A stretch of 42,438 bases of DNA, taken from positions 1-42,438 of the forward strand of contig JAHJHG010000001.1 of the NCBI GenBank assembly GCA_018823885.1. Reading direction: 5' to 3'. Every line of letters starts with the position of its first letter. Positions within the stretch are counted from its first letter, which is position 1. Below, one piece after another: positions 29,111 through 37,050 of the stretch. This DNA is from Patescibacteria group bacterium (GTDB lineage: Bacteria > Patescibacteriota > Microgenomatia > UBA8517). The position numbers and the translations under genes are program-made. A model generated the notes under the pieces. The model was not told the DNA's origin, made no database searches, and saw only the letters and a program-made list of their open reading frames with translations.

Positions 29111-29266
29111 ATGGAAAATACAGAAAAACCAAGTTCAGAACCTTTAAATGAGCGTGAAAAGAAAGAACTGGAGACAATTTCCGAAGTGATTGAAAAAGCT
29201 GTATATGAAAATGATAGCAAAATTGCTTCATATTTGAGAAATCAACTTATTGATGCTGCAATATAG
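29111..29266 (+). CDS. Small ORF (51 aa), MENTEKPSSEPLNEREKKELETISEVIEKAVYENDSKIASYLRNQLIDAAI
   Basis: ORF below the track length cut-off, between tRNAs; charged helical composition. Confidence 0.35.
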   Translation: MENTEKPSSEPLNEREKKELETISEVIEKAVYENDSKIASYLRNQLIDAAI

Positions 29267-29361
29267 GCGTTATCTCTAAAGAAGTTGCTATTAAAGGCTC
29301 TCTTCCAACACCAACAATGGAAGTAAAGAGAGATAGGATAAAAATAGATAAATAAATATTA

Positions 29362-29435
29362 GCCCTCGTAGCTCATTTGGATAGAGCGACTCCCTTCTAA
29401 GGAGTAGGTAGGAGGTTCGAATCCTCCCGGGGGCA
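29362..29435 (+). tRNA. tRNA-Arg (TCT)
   Basis: Cloverleaf; loop CTTCTAA. Confidence 0.9.
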
Positions 29436-29450
29436 CCCTTTTTACTCAAT

Positions 29451-29522
29451 GGCCCCGTAGCTCAGCGGTAGAGCAGTCGCCTCTTAAGCGATTGGCCGAA
29501 GGTTCGAATCCTTCCGGGGTCA
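29451..29522 (+). tRNA. tRNA-Lys (CTT)
   Basis: Cloverleaf; loop CTCTTAA. Confidence 0.9.
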
Positions 29523-29577
29523 CTAAGAATCTTGACTTCTTCTTCTGATTTATGTCATTCTGAGCATAGGTAGAATA

Positions 29578-30234
29578 ATGTATCTACCCACTATGGAACC
29601 GTCAATAATCCAAGAAGAATCTTCATTTTCATTCTGGAAAGGATTGATTTTTGCAAGCCTTTTCTTCTTTGTTACTCCAATCGCCTTGGCTACAAGTTTA
29701 TTTTCGCTTGCATCTTTATCTAAGGCAGAAAAACCTGAAAATCTCATACTGGAAACGGATTTTAATTTAATTTCTGCTCCTAAGTCAGGTGCCAAAGTCT
29801 TTGCTTCACTTCCTTCTTCTTTTCCCGCTGTGTCTGGTGTTGTCTCTGCATCAGATGCCAGACCGGAGCTAATTAGACAATACCTAGCAAGCTATAATTC
29901 TCCGCTAGAACCCTACGCCGAATATCTTGTTGAGACCGCTGACCTTTACGATCTTGATTACAGGTTATTAACTGGTATCGCTCAGCAAGAATCAAATTTA
30001 TGTAAAAAAATTCCACCTTTAAGTTATAACTGTTGGGGATGGGGAATTCACAGTACAGGATCGCTTGGATTTGACTCTTTCGAAGAGGGTATTGCCGTGG
30101 TTTCTCAGGGAATAAAAGAAAATTATATAGATAAAGGCTATACGACCATTGAAGATATTATGTCCAAATATACACCTCTCTCAAAAGGTTCGTGGGCCTT
30201 CGGGGTCAACAAGTTTATAGGGGACATTTACTAG
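29578..30234 (+). CDS. Membrane-anchored lysozyme/transglycosylase-like cell wall hydrolase (paralogue 1)
   Basis: N-terminal TM; YDLDYRLLTGIAQQESNLCKKIPPLSYNCWGWGIHS...; paralogous to 31228-31755. Confidence 0.7.
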   Translation: MYLPTMEPSIIQEESSFSFWKGLIFASLFFFVTPIALATSLFSLASLSKAEKPENLILETDFNLISAPKSGAKVFASLPSSFPAVSGVVSASDARPELIRQYLASYNSPLEPYAEYLVETADLYDLDYRLLTGIAQQESNLCKKIPPLSYNCWGWGIHSTGSLGFDSFEEGIAVVSQGIKENYIDKGYTTIEDIMSKYTPLSKGSWAFGVNKFIGDIY

Positions 30235-30283
30235 CTTTTGACTACCTAACGAATTCACATTATCCTTACAACTGAATAAAACT

Positions 30284-31042
30284 ATGCCAGCCGCATACGA
30301 CACATACGATTATCCTTCCTACTGGGAAGGACGTGACTATGAACATGGTTCCGAAGTAATTGCGATAAAGGGTTTTCTCGAAAAAATACCAAAAATCAGC
30401 AAGATTTTGGAAATTGGATCTGGGTATGGAAGATTAGCTCCTTCATATCTTTTTCGCGCCAAAAAAACAATTCTTACGGATCCTTCTTCTGTATTACTTA
30501 AATTAGCCAAGGAAAACCTACAGGGCGAGAACATTAAATTTATACATACGGGAATTGAAAATTTACCTAATAAAATAAGAGGTAAATCTGTGGATGTGGC
30601 CATTCTAGTTCGCGTCCTTCATCATTTAGATGATACCGACAAGGCTTTTGCAATCATTCATAAACTCCTGAAAGATAAAGGATATTTAATCTTAGAATTT
30701 GCCAATAAATGCCATTTTAAAGCTACATTCTTAGAGTTTCTCCATGGTAATTTCACTTTTAGCCTTGAAATATTTCCTAAAGATCACAGAACAAAAAAGT
30801 CAAAAAGAAAAGGCACTATCCCATTTTTGAATTTTCATCCAGACATAATCAAAAGAAAACTGGAAGAAGCCGGATTTAACATAATCGAAACAAGGTCCGT
30901 ATCGAACTTTAGAACCTCTTTCCTTAAAAATATTTTGCCAACGGGCCTCCTTCTTTCCATTGAGAAATTTCTCCAACCACTCCTTGCCAAGATTAATTTC
31001 GGGCCCTCCATTTTTATTTTAGTACAAAAGCAAACAGACTAA
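30284..31042 (+). CDS. SAM-dependent methyltransferase
   Basis: ILEIGSGYGRLAPSYL motif I; VRVLHHLDDTDKAF. Confidence 0.82.
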   Translation: MPAAYDTYDYPSYWEGRDYEHGSEVIAIKGFLEKIPKISKILEIGSGYGRLAPSYLFRAKKTILTDPSSVLLKLAKENLQGENIKFIHTGIENLPNKIRGKSVDVAILVRVLHHLDDTDKAFAIIHKLLKDKGYLILEFANKCHFKATFLEFLHGNFTFSLEIFPKDHRTKKSKRKGTIPFLNFHPDIIKRKLEEAGFNIIETRSVSNFRTSFLKNILPTGLLLSIEKFLQPLLAKINFGPSIFILVQKQTD

Positions 31043-31103
31043 ATCCCCCATAATTGCTGTTAATCGAACAGTTTTCTCCCCAAACGATATCGTTCTCTAA
31101 AAC

Positions 31104-31227
31104 TTGACATAACCTGTAGTAATTTGTTATAGTATTTCTACGTTTCGAGGCAAAGCTCTTCCATGAGTCTGAGCGTTGAAATTTTTTGGGGGTACCAGAC
31201 GGTACCCCCTTTTCGTGTAGAAATACC
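31104..31227 (+). promoter_or_regulatory. Promoter TTGACA-18-TATAGT followed by a two-hairpin 5' leader (candidate riboswitch/attenuator)
   Basis: CAAaGCTC-TTCCATGAGTCT-GAGCgTTG stem; GGGGGTACC-AGAC-GGTACCCCC-TTTT hairpin just upstream of ATG 31228. Confidence 0.55.
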
Positions 31228-31755
31228 ATGAACAAAATACAAAAAATCATATTAATCGTATTTGTGTTTGCCTTTATATCTACAGCTGAAGTTTCGGCTG
31301 ATGTTGTTGTAGCTGGAAGCTCAGCACAGCTTGTAGGAAGAACAATGGTTGAGTCTGATTTTAGAGAAGAAATTCTTCGTAATTACTTAGAGGGGCACAA
31401 TTCGCCCTTGAGTGATTATTCTGACGTTTTTATTAACTTAGCCGACAAGTATAGGCTTGATTGGAGATTAGTGCCTGCAATTACAGGTGTTGAATCAACA
31501 TTCGGTAAACGAATCCCTGTAGATTCTTACAATGCCTATGGCTGGGCTAATGGAGCCTATTCTTTTGAATCGTGGGATGAATCTATTGAAACTGTTTCAA
31601 AAGCTCTTAGGAATAACTATATTGACAGGGGAGCCGTATCTATTAATGATATTGCAAGAATTTATGCACCCCCAAGTGTGACTTGGGCTAGAAATGTTAA
31701 ATTCTTTATGAATAAAATTGACCCATTGCCGGTTTCCTTCTCGCTAGGAGGCTAA
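31228..31755 (+). CDS. Secreted lysozyme/transglycosylase-like cell wall hydrolase (paralogue 2)
   Basis: Signal peptide MNKIQKIILIVFVFAFISTAEVSADV; WRLVPAITGVESTFGKRIPVDSYNAYGWANGAYSFESWDESI. Confidence 0.72.
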   Translation: MNKIQKIILIVFVFAFISTAEVSADVVVAGSSAQLVGRTMVESDFREEILRNYLEGHNSPLSDYSDVFINLADKYRLDWRLVPAITGVESTFGKRIPVDSYNAYGWANGAYSFESWDESIETVSKALRNNYIDRGAVSINDIARIYAPPSVTWARNVKFFMNKIDPLPVSFSLGG

Positions 31756-31793
31756 GGTTGTGGGTGATATAATAGTAATCCACAACTATATAG

Positions 31794-31879
31794 GCCGGGG
31801 TGGCGGAACTGGCAGACGCGCAGGATTTAGGATCCTGTGAGGGTTACACCTCGTGGAGGTTCGAGTCCTCTCCCCGGCA
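31794..31879 (+). tRNA. tRNA-Leu (TAG)
   Basis: Cloverleaf with long variable arm; loop TTTAGGA. Confidence 0.92.
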
Positions 31880-31908
31880 CAACCCATATATTAGCTTTAC
31901 TTCTTTAA

Positions 31909-31952
31909 AGAGTTCGATTCCTTCCGCCCCTGCATTTTTCTCAGCCTCAAGG
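31909..31952 (+). repeat. Degenerate relative of the cassette repeat (or tRNA 3'-end fragment)
   Basis: AGAGTTCGATTCCTTCCGCCCCTGCATTTTTCTCAGCCTCAAG vs AGAGGTTCCTGACAAAGTTTACTAGCCCCTGCAATTTAGCCTCAAG. Confidence 0.4.
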
Positions 31953-31999
31953 AACTGTATCAAACTATTCCTAGCCCTGAAGAGAATTGAACTTTGAAG

Positions 32000-32722
32000 C
32001 TATTTTTCAGCTATCACAGCCACACGTGATGGACAACAAGCATATTTAAGATAATTTTCCAAGTCTGCCTTTTTCGCCCTCATAGGAACCGTTGGTTCTT
32101 CAAGAGATTTAATTGTAAAACCAGCCTTTATGGTGTCATTAACAATATCCGTAACTGGCCTAAGGTAAAGTGGTGAAGTTGTGCCCCAAGGTGTATGGGA
32201 AACAATCCAATCTCTTTTGAAATATTCAGCGAGATTGTGTCTCGCTTGACGAACTGGGTGAGAAATAACAAAAAACAAAATCCCTTTCTTTTTCAATAAC
32301 TTATAAAAGTTTTTTAGTGTTTTCTTAAAATCCTCCTCACCTAAATAGTGAAGTACGTGAGTGCATACAATTACATCAAATTTGTCTTTTACTTTAAGTG
32401 ATGTCAAATCAGACCTGATTGTTTTGACCTGGGGAACATTCTTACTTGCAATAGCTAACATTTCACTGCTTATATCTACACCAAGAATGTTTTCCTTAGG
32501 GACTTTTTTATCAAGCAGATATTTAAGTGTTCGCCCCATTCCGCACCCAGCGTCAAGAACTTTGGGATTTTTTACCGAAACCATAGCCATAACATTATCC
32601 ATTAGAGGTTTTTCCAAATAGAGCCAGCTGAAAGAACTGTTGGCAAAATCAGAATATTCCACAGCTTGGTCTTTGTATAATTTTTCAATATCCGAAGGCT
32701 TGAATTTCAGTTTCTGACTCAT
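32000..32722 (-). CDS. SAM-dependent class I methyltransferase
   Basis: VLDAGCGMGRTLKYLL; DVIVCTHVLHYL. Confidence 0.85.
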   Translation of the reverse strand: MSQKLKFKPSDIEKLYKDQAVEYSDFANSSFSWLYLEKPLMDNVMAMVSVKNPKVLDAGCGMGRTLKYLLDKKVPKENILGVDISSEMLAIASKNVPQVKTIRSDLTSLKVKDKFDVIVCTHVLHYLGEEDFKKTLKNFYKLLKKKGILFFVISHPVRQARHNLAEYFKRDWIVSHTPWGTTSPLYLRPVTDIVNDTIKAGFTIKSLEEPTVPMRAKKADLENYLKYACCPSRVAVIAEK

Positions 32723-32828
32723 ATTACCAGTATTATATTTCCTTAGACTTTTTTAAGCAAAAGCTATTTGAGGGTTAAAAAACTGCTGAAGTCTATCCAA
32801 GTCAAATGAGTTTAACTGACTCCAAATA

Positions 32829-32857
32829 GTTCGTAGTTTGACCACTAAGGCCTGCAA
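32829..32857 (+). repeat. Array-boundary site R0 (right half conserved)
   Basis: GTTCGTAGTTTGACCACTAAGGCCTGCAA followed by TTTAGCCTCAA, identical to R2/R5 right flank. Confidence 0.65.
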
Positions 32858-32912
32858 TTTAGCCTCAATGTTATTGAAATTTCCTCGCTGAATTGATACA
32901 TTACATTGCGTC

Positions 32913-33347
32913 ATGACAGAAAGAAAAGAACATGTTCCCACAGGCGTAATCGTCAGAGCAATCATTGCAAATAAACAAGGAGATATATTGCTTGTTAAAA
33001 GGGCGCCAAATACATTGGATGGAGATAAGTGGTGTATCCCAGGTGGAAAGCCTAACCCAATGGAAGAATCTGTTCCAGCAATTGAAAGAGAAATTAGAGA
33101 GGAGCTGGGTGTAGATTTTTCTCTTGTATATTATTATCGAAAAGTTCACACCCCAGAAATTATCAAAGGAAAAAGATGGACTTCCCTCTATTTTGTGGGG
33201 GAGTTAAACGAGCTTCCAAAACATATTGATGAAGCGGAAAATTCCGAAGTTGCTTTCTTTGCTAAATCCGAACTTCAAGAAATAAACATTGCCTTTGACC
33301 ATAGAGAAATCCTTGAACAATTTTTTGTGGATTTCGTGCGAAGATAG
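32913..33347 (+). CDS. NUDIX hydrolase
   Basis: GGKPNPMEESVPAIEREIREELGVD NUDIX-box-like. Confidence 0.88.
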   Translation: MTERKEHVPTGVIVRAIIANKQGDILLVKRAPNTLDGDKWCIPGGKPNPMEESVPAIEREIREELGVDFSLVYYYRKVHTPEIIKGKRWTSLYFVGELNELPKHIDEAENSEVAFFAKSELQEINIAFDHREILEQFFVDFVRR

Positions 33348-33349
33348 AA

Positions 33350-33379
33350 GTTCCTGACAAAGTTTACTAGCCCCTGCAA
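33350..33379 (+). repeat. Cassette repeat R1
   Basis: GTTCCTGACAAAGTTTACTAGCCCCTGCAA exact core. Confidence 0.95.
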
Positions 33380-33399
33380 AATGCCGAAGAATTGGGATA

Positions 33400-33993
33400 T
33401 TATTTTTCCAGTCTATTTACAATTTCTCTAATAGCCAATATGGTGTTTTCATCTGTAATAAGCTCATTGGCATCTGCTATGGATTTCCAATCCGTCTGAT
33501 AAAATTCTTTACTGAGCAATTCCTCGTCGGGTTCAAACTCAACCTTATTAACAGGAACAAAATACCATATGTCATAATGAAGTGTGCATTGCTGCCTACC
33601 TGGATTTTCAACATCAGTTATTGTTAGAAGCGAGGAACCACCGACTTCATCAGCCGTCATTTCTATGCCCCATTCTTCTCCCATTTCCCTTTCAAGAGCT
33701 TCTTGGGGTGATTCACCTTCATCTATGTGACCACCATTAAATAGCCAAAGCCCTGATTTTTTGTGGTGACCTATAAAAACCTCCTTTAATTTAGGATCAT
33801 ATGCTGCAAAATAAACACAAAAATGGTTGTAGGGGTTTTCAGCCTGTGTAAAATTACCTTGCTCAAGTCTTCTGATGAATCTAATCGCATTCTCTTCCTG
33901 GCCATCAAAGTCGACCTTACCAACGGGTCTTCTTTCGTAAAATTCTGCAACTGAATCACGAATACCCTGTATAAGTTTTTCAGACATGAACAT
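33400..33993 (-). CDS. NUDIX hydrolase
   Basis: GGHIDEGESPQEALEREMGEEWGIE NUDIX box. Confidence 0.88.
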   Translation of the reverse strand: MFMSEKLIQGIRDSVAEFYERRPVGKVDFDGQEENAIRFIRRLEQGNFTQAENPYNHFCVYFAAYDPKLKEVFIGHHKKSGLWLFNGGHIDEGESPQEALEREMGEEWGIEMTADEVGGSSLLTITDVENPGRQQCTLHYDIWYFVPVNKVEFEPDEELLSKEFYQTDWKSIADANELITDENTILAIREIVNRLEK

Positions 33994-34030
33994 ATTCTAC
34001 AATATTTTGAGAATAATCATATCTGAAGTA

Positions 34031-34060
34031 GTTCCTGACAAAGTTTACTGGCCCCTGCAA
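34031..34060 (+). repeat. Cassette repeat R2
   Basis: Core with one change (ACTGGCC). Confidence 0.95.
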
Positions 34061-34071
34061 TTTAGCCTCAA

Positions 34072-34569
34072 CTACTCTATTGGGCTTATTATGAAGTTGT
34101 GAACAAAAACTAATTCTCCTTTGTAATAGATATGCTCTTTTCCTACCGTTACTGGAATACTTTCCTCTCTGTCAATTACATTATATTTATACTGCCAATC
34201 TCCTTCTGCTTCTGGCTGGAAATTTCCCTGTAATCTTATTTTATCCCCATTTTCTAATATATTCTTTTTAAGAAAACTGATTACATCTTTCTTTGTTAAT
34301 CCGAAATCTTTAAGTGCTTCTTCAGATATTGTTCCTCCCGCATACACTCGCGTAAATCTTTTTCCATCAACCTCAACCAGTTCTTGTCCTCCTCCAACTC
34401 TATCGGCCATCCACTCATCATGATATGTATTTCCATCTTTTGTTTCGTAATGGCTTGATTCAAGTGTAAATCCTCCTCTAGCAACGCTTTTTCTAGTTGT
34501 TTCTCCTCCAAACCCTTCTTGTAAGCCTCTTGTTAACATTTCTTTTTTATCCATGCCTATATTATACAC
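34072..34569 (-). CDS. Hypothetical protein (165 aa)
   Basis: Single ORF filling the R2-R3 interval. Confidence 0.65.
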   Translation of the reverse strand: MYNIGMDKKEMLTRGLQEGFGGETTRKSVARGGFTLESSHYETKDGNTYHDEWMADRVGGGQELVEVDGKRFTRVYAGGTISEEALKDFGLTKKDVISFLKKNILENGDKIRLQGNFQPEAEGDWQYKYNVIDREESIPVTVGKEHIYYKGELVFVHNFIISPIE

Positions 34570-34597
34570 AAGCTCTCAGTAATTCGTGTTGAAAGAA

Positions 34598-34627
34598 GTT
34601 CCTGACAAAGTTTACTAGCCCCTGCAA
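34598..34627 (+). repeat. Cassette repeat R3
   Basis: Exact core. Confidence 0.95.
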
Positions 34628-34652
34628 AATACCGAAAGATTAAGGAAAAATC

Positions 34653-35219
34653 CTAACCGCCAATCGCTGTTTTCAATTCCGAGTAAAACTCTATCAACAG
34701 TTGATTTGCTTTATCCCAATGATTCTCCACTTCGTCTTCAGGAGTTCCTGATTTTTCAGCTAGGTCATGTTCTCTTGTAGCTTCTGCTTTCAGCTTGCCT
34801 GCTTTTGTCATCTTTTCCACTCCTATTCCAAACTGTGTTGCATATAATTTTGCGAATGTTTCAGCAAGCCGTGTTTTATCGGGATTTTCTTCTAACTCAT
34901 CGTGTAATTTCCACCATCCAACTTCAAGCTTGGCCACTTCTTTTGGGTCAAAACCTAAGCCTGTTTTATCCTTAATTTTTTGATAATAAGAAGTTGTTAC
35001 TTCAACCGCTTTGTCCCATTCTCTCGTGTCGTGATAATTAACGCCTTGAACAAGACTTTTTAAAGCCTCTTGTGCTTCTTCAGGAGCAAAACCGTATAAA
35101 GCAACATTGTGCTCAATAAGAAGTTGTGCCATCCTTGGCTTATCTTTATCGTTGTGTGCTTTCCACCATCCAACCTCCAAATCGCCTAGTTTAACTGGAT
35201 TTAATTCAATATTTCCCAT
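34653..35219 (-). CDS. Hypothetical protein with internal two-fold LEVGWWKxH repeat
   Basis: Single ORF in R3-R4 interval; duplicated LEVGWWK motif. Confidence 0.65.
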   Translation of the reverse strand: MGNIELNPVKLGDLEVGWWKAHNDKDKPRMAQLLIEHNVALYGFAPEEAQEALKSLVQGVNYHDTREWDKAVEVTTSYYQKIKDKTGLGFDPKEVAKLEVGWWKLHDELEENPDKTRLAETFAKLYATQFGIGVEKMTKAGKLKAEATREHDLAEKSGTPEDEVENHWDKANQLLIEFYSELKTAIGG

Positions 35220-35288
35220 AAGCTAGCTCATTCTATCATCATTTTAAGCAAAACTATGTCCAGGGTCATATTTTTTGTAAATAAAGAA

Positions 35289-35318
35289 GTTCCTGACAAA
35301 GTTTACTAGCCCCTGCAA
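35289..35318 (+). repeat. Cassette repeat R4
   Basis: Exact core. Confidence 0.95.
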
Positions 35319-35344
35319 TTCAGCTTCAGATGATATACTTCGTT

Positions 35345-35758
35345 ATGGACGTTTTTGAAAAGGTAAAAAAACTCAATCTTCCAAAGGATAAATACACAGT
35401 TTTTGGAGGTGGTGTGTTGGAAGCTTTAGGAATCAGAAAAAGTGGCGATGTTGATTTGGTTGTTACCAAAGACATTTACGACAAACTAAAAGAAAACAGG
35501 TGGAAGGAAATGATACGACCTGATGGGACTAAAAGTTTAAAAGAAAACAACTTTGACATCGCAACAAACCTAAACTGCGAAGGCTATAAAGCTTCCACAA
35601 AATATTTACTAGAAAAATCCTCTCTCATTAAGGGGGTTCCTTTTGTGAACCTAGAAGAAATAATCAAATTTAAGAAATGCCGAAATAGTAAAAAAGATAA
35701 AAACGATATTAAATTGATAAAACAACACCTTCAATCTCAAACCCATAGAGGTTCCTGA
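35345..35758 (+). CDS. Nucleotidyltransferase-like protein
   Basis: YTVFGGGVLEALGIRKSGDVDLVV: GG...D-x-D pattern; in-frame ATG 35345 preferred over 35330. Confidence 0.65.
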   Translation: MDVFEKVKKLNLPKDKYTVFGGGVLEALGIRKSGDVDLVVTKDIYDKLKENRWKEMIRPDGTKSLKENNFDIATNLNCEGYKASTKYLLEKSSLIKGVPFVNLEEIIKFKKCRNSKKDKNDIKLIKQHLQSQTHRGS

Positions 35759-35780
35759 CAAAGTTTACTAGCCCCTGCAA
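35751..35780 (+). repeat. Cassette repeat R5 (overlaps the upstream stop codon region)
   Basis: Exact core. Confidence 0.95.
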
Positions 35781-35809
35781 TTTAGCCTCAAGTGGTATAA
35801 TACTCTCGT

Positions 35810-36244
35810 ATGGAAAAGCCCGTACAGAACACCGCAATTGTTGAACTACATATTCCCGATTTTAAGAAAGCTAAAAGTTTTTACAGGAAGTTGGGATTTA
35901 AAGTAGCCTGGGAAAGAAAGCCTGAAGGTAAAAAGGGATATTTAGTTCTAAAAAAAGAAAACAATATACTTTGCTTCTGGCCTGGTAATAAGGAAGTTTA
36001 TGAACATGGCTATTTTAAAAAGTTTCCAAAAAATTCAAAACGTGGTTATGCAGTAGAAATTGTAATTATGGTAGAAAAACCGGAAAAATATTATAAAAAA
36101 ATAAAGAAATTTGCAAAAGTTGTTGACAAATTAGAAAAACGCCCTTGGGGCCTAAAGGACTTCAGAATTGAAGACCCTTTTGGTTACTACATTAGAATCA
36201 CAACCCCGCATAACACGCTTGACTCAAAATACGCTGTTCCCTAA
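35810..36244 (+). CDS. VOC/glyoxalase-like protein
   Basis: AIVELHIPDFKKAKSFYRKLGFKVAWERK...; FRIEDPFGYYIRI. Confidence 0.82.
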   Translation: MEKPVQNTAIVELHIPDFKKAKSFYRKLGFKVAWERKPEGKKGYLVLKKENNILCFWPGNKEVYEHGYFKKFPKNSKRGYAVEIVIMVEKPEKYYKKIKKFAKVVDKLEKRPWGLKDFRIEDPFGYYIRITTPHNTLDSKYAVP

Positions 36245-36248
36245 AGTA

Positions 36249-36278
36249 GTTCCTGACAAAGTTTACTAGCCCCTGCAA
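36249..36278 (+). repeat. Cassette repeat R6
   Basis: Exact core. Confidence 0.95.
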
Positions 36279-36308
36279 AATAGGCTTAAAATGATCTATA
36301 CTTCAAAT

Positions 36309-36629
36309 ATGTCGCTTTCAGAGCATCAAAAAATCTCAGATGATTGGATTAAAAAATTCACAGGTGGCTATTTTAAACCGCATGAAATACTTGCACGCTT
36401 AATGGAAGAAGTGGGAAAACTGGCAAGAGAAATTAACCACAAATTTGGCCCTAAAAAGAAAAAGTCTTCTGAGAAGAAAAACGAAATTGGTGATGAAATT
36501 GCTGATATTATTTTTACGCTTTTGTGTCTCGCCAACTCCCTTAATATTGACCTGGATAAATCATTTACCAAAATGATAAAAAAAATTAACACAAGAGACA
36601 AAAATCGTTATAAGCAAAGTAGTTCCTGA
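36309..36629 (+). CDS. MazG-like nucleotide pyrophosphohydrolase
   Basis: LARLMEEVGKLAREINHKFG...EIGDEIADIIFTLLCLANSLNIDL; ATG 36309 preferred over 36291. Confidence 0.8.
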   Translation: MSLSEHQKISDDWIKKFTGGYFKPHEILARLMEEVGKLAREINHKFGPKKKKSSEKKNEIGDEIADIIFTLLCLANSLNIDLDKSFTKMIKKINTRDKNRYKQSSS

Positions 36630-36651
36630 CAAAGTTTACTAGCCCCTGCAA
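36622..36651 (+). repeat. Cassette repeat R7 (overlaps upstream stop)
   Basis: Exact core. Confidence 0.95.
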
Positions 36652-36667
36652 TTTAGCTTCAAATAAT

Positions 36668-36997
36668 CTATTTGTCAGAAGACCAAACAAGGAAGAGCCT
36701 CTTCTTGAAACCACCACGCTCCTTTCTCTTTTTTATTTGGTATTTTTCAATTTTTTTAAAGCTAATTTTGTAATACGAAGCGATAGATTTAAGCACTTCT
36801 AAAACATCAGATAGCTCATTTACCAAATCTTTTCGTGGAGCCTTTAATAACTCTTTTGATTCCTCTAATAGTTTTTTTCTTAATTCCTTTTCAAACTCCC
36901 CTTTCAAAAGAATTCTTGTTTTAAACTCTCCACCTTTTGAATTAATAATTTCGGGAATTTTATCTCTAATAAGTTTCCTGTAGTAAATCTTTTTCAT
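36668..36997 (-). CDS. MazG/phosphoribosyl-ATP pyrophosphohydrolase-like protein
   Basis: YRKLIRDKIPEIINSKGGEFKTRIL...ELSDVLEVLKSIASYY. Confidence 0.8.
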   Translation of the reverse strand: MKKIYYRKLIRDKIPEIINSKGGEFKTRILLKGEFEKELRKKLLEESKELLKAPRKDLVNELSDVLEVLKSIASYYKISFKKIEKYQIKKRKERGGFKKRLFLVWSSDK

Positions 36998-37028
36998 TCA
37001 CCTGTATTCTACCAAAACTTAAAAAGAA

Positions 37029-37050
37029 GTTCCTGACAAAGTTTACTAGC
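37029..37050 (+). repeat. Array-boundary site R8 (left half conserved)
   Basis: GTTCCTGACAAAGTTTACTAGC then diverges to TTTCGTCAAACCCTC. Confidence 0.85.

Noticed and set aside
28524-29231. Minus ORFs 28524-28814, 28832-29080, 29016-29231
   Set aside because: Antisense of the tRNA cluster (RRDSNPRPFRWQRNALPTELLP is a typical tRNA artefact).
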